From: Alphaproteobacteria bacterium
Lineage (GTDB): Bacteria; Pseudomonadota; Alphaproteobacteria; Sphingomonadales; Sphingomonadaceae
Reading direction: 5' to 3'
Assembly: GCA_030426245.1 (NCBI GenBank)
Contig: JAUHYZ010000001.1
Location: 124,001-188,000 of the forward strand
Length of the DNA stretch: 64,000 nucleotides
Of the stretch, positions 60,427-64,000 are shown piece after piece. Made by a program: the position numbers and the translations under genes. Position 1 is the first letter of the stretch. Every line of letters starts with the position of its first letter. Below the pieces are notes generated by a model. The model did no database searches and was not told the DNA's origin. It worked only from the letters and a program-made list of their open reading frames with translations.

Positions 60427-62288
60427 CCGGCGATCTGCTGAACCGGCATGTCTTCCACTTCGCGGGTGGGCAATTTCGCCGCGAGATTGCCGCGTAGCAG
60501 CGTCACAAGTTCTCTTTCGGCAGGCGTCAAACTCCGGTCGCCAGAATAGACGAGGAACAGAGAACGCTCGATATGCGGATTGACGATCGGGTGTGCGCTG
60601 AGCTCGCCGTTCAGGATTTCCGTCCGCACAGCAGAGGCAGGCATTATCGTACAGATGGGTTCGCGGGTGAGCAGCCCGATGAGCATGGTCAAGGCGTCGA
60701 TCTCATGCTTGGGTTTCAGATTGACGCCATTTTCCTTTGCGGCAACGTCGAGCAACTGCCTGAGGCCGAACTGGGAGGTCGGCAAAGCGAGAGGGAGTTG
60801 CGTGAGATCCCGAAAATTGATCGGCCCGGGCGGTACAAGATTATAGCGGGGGTCGGCGATAACAGCCAGATCCTCTGTCGCATCCAGGGCGAAACGCGGA
60901 AATTGCGGGAGCGAGGATTCAACCACGGCCATTCCCACCTGACCGCGAGCGATCCAGTCCTGCAGCACGGCCTTGGGAGCCTCCTGCACGGCCAGGCTCA
61001 TCTCAGGGTAGCGGTCGCGCAGATCCAGAACAGCCTCCGTAATCCGGTTCACCAGATAGCCGTGCTGATTGACCGACGGGAGGATGCCGATGCTGAGGCG
61101 GCCGCCATCGGCAAGCGATGCGGACATTCCGCTTAACCTGAGTTCCCGCAGCCGCCGCTCGAGCGTCTTTGCCCCGGGCGCGAAGCGCCGGCCGGCATCG
61201 GTGGTCGTAAGGCCGGCGGACTGCCGGCGAAACAGCGGTTCGCCCAGCGTCGCTTCCAGTTTGTGCAATTGCTGGCTCAGCGCGGGCTGGGCAATGCTGG
61301 CACTGTGGGCGGCGGCAGAAACCCTGCCGAGATCGTGCGTCAGGTTGAAGTAGCGGATACGCCGGGCAGTGAGCGTCGGCTGGAAGACGTAAGGCGGTGT
61401 CGTGGCATTAAGCTGTTCACGAAGCGTCGTCAGGAATTCGGATGCAATGTCGCTGTTCGCTTCCGCCTTGCCCATGATGCGGCTCTTGAGTGGCGGATCC
61501 AGCGGCGTGATCGACATGGAATTGAGACGCGCCGCGAGTACGCTTGTCGGAACCATGAAGGTCAAACCGGCATGCTCGTGCTGCAATTCCGGCATCGAGC
61601 ATGGATGATCCTTCAACTGGCGCACATTGCTGACGCCCTGCTTGCGCAGATAGGCGGTGGCTTGCGCAATGAGCGGCGACGGAAGATCGGGCAGGGCAAC
61701 CGGGCGGGATCGCAGGACATCTTCGTCGGGCTGGGCCGGATTGCGCCGCACCAGCACCCAATCGTCGACCATCAGTTCAATCTCGCCAGGTTCCTGACGG
61801 CCGGTGGTGTCGAGAGAAATGCGTGCACGCTCAACGCTGGAGATGCCAAGGGCTTCGCCGGGTGTTGAGGCGATTTCCGGGCCATCTTCCAGTGTCCAGT
61901 TGGGGTGGACGATCATCAGCGGACGGCGTTCCGCCATGGCGGCAGCCGCGCGGCTGATGGCCTTGGTTATCTGGCCGAACGCAAAGTTGAGCTCAATGTC
62001 GATCTCGAGCAGGGATTTCGAATGATCCTCCTGCTCCTTCGCTGCATTCACGGCGAAGCGCTCGATCATCATCAGCGGCAAGGTCGCGCGATAAAGCCAT
62101 CTGGCAGAGGGAAGGGGGGAAATGCCGGAGCCGAGCTTGCGCAAGAGCGGGACGCCCAGTGCACCTTCAAGGGACTTCAAGCTGGTGCTCAGCGTGGAAG
62201 AGGCGATCCCGATATGCTTGGCTGCAACTCCAAGGTTCTCGTGTTCGCAAGCTACAAGAAAATAACGTAAGTCTCTAAAATCTATCAT
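60423..62288 (-). CDS. Tandem (double) LysR-type transcriptional regulator
   Basis: A 621-residue protein made of two LysR-like modules. Module 1 begins MIDFRDLRYFLVACEHENLG with a helix-turn-helix through residue about 50 and a diverged effector domain to about 300. Module 2 begins at about residue 309 (RRIRYFNLTHDLGRVSAAAHSASIAQPALSQQL) and has an orthodox effector domain (LSIGILPSVNQHG). Normal LysR proteins are about 300 residues. The start at 62288 removes an unrelated N-terminal extension of the open frame. It overlaps the end of the carbamoylase gene by 4 bp on the other strand and is the probable regulator of the 48.6-60.4 kb genes. Confidence 0.88.
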   Translation of the reverse strand: MIDFRDLRYFLVACEHENLGVAAKHIGIASSTLSTSLKSLEGALGVPLLRKLGSGISPLPSARWLYRATLPLMMIERFAVNAAKEQEDHSKSLLEIDIELNFAFGQITKAISRAAAAMAERRPLMIVHPNWTLEDGPEIASTPGEALGISSVERARISLDTTGRQEPGEIELMVDDWVLVRRNPAQPDEDVLRSRPVALPDLPSPLIAQATAYLRKQGVSNVRQLKDHPCSMPELQHEHAGLTFMVPTSVLAARLNSMSITPLDPPLKSRIMGKAEANSDIASEFLTTLREQLNATTPPYVFQPTLTARRIRYFNLTHDLGRVSAAAHSASIAQPALSQQLHKLEATLGEPLFRRQSAGLTTTDAGRRFAPGAKTLERRLRELRLSGMSASLADGGRLSIGILPSVNQHGYLVNRITEAVLDLRDRYPEMSLAVQEAPKAVLQDWIARGQVGMAVVESSLPQFPRFALDATEDLAVIADPRYNLVPPGPINFRDLTQLPLALPTSQFGLRQLLDVAAKENGVNLKPKHEIDALTMLIGLLTREPICTIMPASAVRTEILNGELSAHPIVNPHIERSLFLVYSGDRSLTPAERELVTLLRGNLAAKLPTREVEDMPVQQIAG

Positions 62289-62639
62289 TAATTTGTGCCA
62301 AAATGCCTGTGAGAGGCACCTCGGTGGACAAGGCGCCCTTGATGCAAAATTGCCTCTCGGGACTTTTTTTTGATTCTGAATAAACAATATGCCGAACATG
62401 TGGCCTGACTGCAAGCCTTGTGTTGCAATGCAGCACTCCAAATTGACCAATGCAGTTTCAAATCGGGACTGAAACTGCCTCTGGCGCGCGCGTGGATGCG
62501 ACTTGCGCGTGCGTTTTCCATCCGGCGTGTCGGATGTGCCGGCTGCCTCAGCAAGAACTGGACATATAAGATAGGCTGACTAGTTAGGTTCCCGAATCTT
62601 AGATGATGCCGGCGGCTACACGCCTTTGGGAGCAGGAAA
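62289..62639. other. 351-bp divergent region between double LysR and flavin monooxygenase
   Basis: It must hold promoters for both genes. It contains the LysR-like dyad at 62420-62436 (listed separately) and a short CATCCG / CGGATG hairpin (62519-62524 / 62531-62536). No coding frame with a ribosome site is seen. Confidence 0.5.
62420..62436. promoter_or_regulatory. Putative LysR-type operator beside the double LysR gene
   Basis: GTGTTGCAATGCAGCAC is a 7-bp dyad with one mismatch around AAT. Fourteen of the fifteen central bases are identical to the site at 48576-48590 before the ABC importer. It lies 132 bp upstream of the regulator and about 204 bp upstream of the monooxygenase. Confidence 0.55.
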
Positions 62640-64000
62640 ATGAACGAACAGAGCAACCCGCTTTCCGGCTGGCTCAAGCAATTTGGTACCGCTCTCAACG
62701 CGCCGCAGGATGCCGACTGGAGCGAGCTGTTCGTTGAGGACTGCTACTGGCGCGATTTCGTGGCCTTCAGCTGGAATATCGTGACAGTGGAAGGCGTTAA
62801 GGGGATCGCGGATATGGCGATGGCCCAGGCAGAGGCGATTGGCGTGCATGCGCTGGAGCCTGACGATCCCGATCTTCCGATGACGGACGAAACGCAGGGA
62901 TGGTTCACGTTCGAGACGAGAACCGCGCGTTGCCGCGGCCATGTGCTGTTCGAAGGGGAAAAGGCCAAGGTCCTGTTCACGGCCATTGTCGAGTTGATCG
63001 GCTTCGAAGAACCGGCTGGTAAGCGGCGGCCCTTGGGGGTCGAGCACAAGGCGAAGAAGGGCCGCACCTTCTGGCCGGACCACCGGGCGGAAGAAATCCG
63101 TACACTTGGCCATACCGAGCAGCCTTATTGCCTGATCGTGGGCGGCGGACAGAATGGCCTGCAATTGGCCGCGCGAATGAAGCGCCTCAACGTCCCGACT
63201 CTGGTGGTGGACGCCTTGCCCAATGTCGGGGATTGTTGGCGCGTGCGCTACAAGTCGCTCTATCTTCACGATGCGATTTACATGGATCATTTCCCCTATT
63301 TGCCGTTCCCGGACCACTGGCCGCTTTACACGCCAACCGGCAAGATGGGCGACTGGCTGGAAATCTACGCGAAGGTCATGGAACTGAATGTGTGGAACAG
63401 CACCGTTTGCACCGGCGCCCATTATGGCGAGGCAGCCGGCGAATGGGAGGTGACAGTCGTCAGGGATGGCAAGGAAACGACCTTGCGGCCCAAGCAGCTA
63501 GTGCTGGCAACCGGCCTTTCCGGGGCAAAAAACATGCCGAAGATAAAGGGGATGGAACGCTTCAAAGGGCAGCTCTGCCATTCCGCGGACCACGATTCAG
63601 ACAGCGACGTCGCCGGCAAGAAAGTGGTCGTAATCGGCGCCAACAATTCGGCCCACGATATCTGCACGGATATGTGGGAAGGCGATGCGGACGTCACCAT
63701 GATCCAACGCTCGCCCACGATCATCGTGCGGGCGGAGACCATGCGCGGCTTTTCCGGACAATTGCCATATGCCAATCCGGACATTCCCAGCGAGTTCGGC
63801 GACCTCATGCTGGCGACCACGCCATTCCGCATGCGCTATGAAAGCGAGACGGCGATGACCGAAGCGCTCAAGGAGATCGATGCCGATTTCTACGATCGCC
63901 TGGAAAAGAGCGGTTTCATGCTCAGCCATGGCGAGGACGGCACCGGCTTCCTGATGGCCTATCATCGCCGCGCCGCCGGCTATTACATCGATGTCGGCGG
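62640..64000 (+). CDS. NTF2-fused flavin-containing monooxygenase (5' part)
   Basis: The frame opens at ATG 62640, after AGCAGG, and runs off the window end; 453 codons are visible. Residues about 20-125 look like a SnoaL/NTF2-like domain (WSELFVEDCYWRDFVAFSWN). From about residue 163 an FAD fold appears (YCLIVGGGQNGLQLAARMK), then the NADPH motif VVVIGANNSAHDI near residue 330. The usual GxGxxG Gly is kept. Such fused proteins occur widely in actinobacteria and sphingomonads and act as Baeyer-Villiger-like or N-oxidising enzymes. Its substrate is unknown; it is divergent from the double LysR gene. Confidence 0.85.
   Translation, partial: MNEQSNPLSGWLKQFGTALNAPQDADWSELFVEDCYWRDFVAFSWNIVTVEGVKGIADMAMAQAEAIGVHALEPDDPDLPMTDETQGWFTFETRTARCRGHVLFEGEKAKVLFTAIVELIGFEEPAGKRRPLGVEHKAKKGRTFWPDHRAEEIRTLGHTEQPYCLIVGGGQNGLQLAARMKRLNVPTLVVDALPNVGDCWRVRYKSLYLHDAIYMDHFPYLPFPDHWPLYTPTGKMGDWLEIYAKVMELNVWNSTVCTGAHYGEAAGEWEVTVVRDGKETTLRPKQLVLATGLSGAKNMPKIKGMERFKGQLCHSADHDSDSDVAGKKVVVIGANNSAHDICTDMWEGDADVTMIQRSPTIIVRAETMRGFSGQLPYANPDIPSEFGDLMLATTPFRMRYESETAMTEALKEIDADFYDRLEKSGFMLSHGEDGTGFLMAYHRRAAGYYIDVG

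Overview
The window looks like a chromosomal stretch of a GC-rich alphaproteobacterium, most likely a sphingomonad. The TonB-dependent receptor is of the sphingomonad catabolic type, the genes are packed in short operons with ATGA/TGATG overlaps, and Tat/Sec-exported catabolic enzymes are common. No rRNA, tRNA, CRISPR array, insertion sequence or phage gene was seen. The species assignment is inference.

Layout. (1) 1-9.8 kb: the 3' part of a fumarate-reductase-like flavoprotein, a MarR regulator, and two divergent sulfide-stress operons. One reads leftward (sulfide:quinone oxidoreductase, DUF2892, TolC) and the other rightward (rhodanese, RND adaptor, RND pump, ArsR regulator). They share a 34-bp inverted repeat. 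(2) 10-15.6 kb: a Tat-exported sulfatase, a Wzx-like flippase, a SugE/Gdx exporter with a structured leader, an MFS transporter and a nitroreductase. (3) 15.7-25.9 kb: a four-subunit sarcosine oxidase / N-methylglutamate dehydrogenase operon, a divergent GlxA-type regulator, then DUF917, a urocanase paralogue lacking the urocanase cysteine, and an MHS transporter. (4) 26.1-32.8 kb: a TonB-dependent receptor, two tandem exported members of the histidine/phenylalanine ammonia-lyase family that lack the MIO-forming Ala-Ser-Gly, and a cupin. (5) 33.1-48.5 kb: an ammonium/methylammonium transporter with a small membrane protein, then a complete-looking methylated-amine pathway: tmm, tdm, dmmABC with divergent dmmD, a XRE-cupin regulator, mgsABC, gmaS and a methyltransferase. 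(6) 48.6-62.3 kb: a Dpp-type ABC importer, a luciferase-like monooxygenase, UbiD/UbiX, a cyclic amidohydrolase, an M20 carbamoylase and a tandem (double) LysR regulator. (7) 62.6 kb to the end: the start of an NTF2-fused flavin monooxygenase.

How it may work together (inference). The non-MIO lyases resemble ergothionase, which removes trimethylamine from a histidine-derived betaine. The urocanase paralogue and DUF917 would then process a (S-methyl)thiourocanate-like product, and the hydantoinase and carbamoylase could finish to glutamate. Trimethylamine would be oxidised by Tmm to TMAO, cut by Tdm to dimethylamine, demethylated by Dmm to methylamine, captured by GmaS/Mgs as N-methylglutamate, and returned to glutamate by the Sox/Mgd-like enzyme. 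A 20-bp AT-rich motif of the form TTCCT-N3-RRGMAAA recurs upstream of the TonB receptor, amt, tmm/dmmD, mgsA and soxB. This suggests that one regulator, perhaps the XRE-cupin protein, controls the whole set. Sulfide released from the thio-imidazole could be handled by the SQR/rhodanese operons. I regard this combined island, with the lyase step in the periplasm, as the most interesting content of the window.
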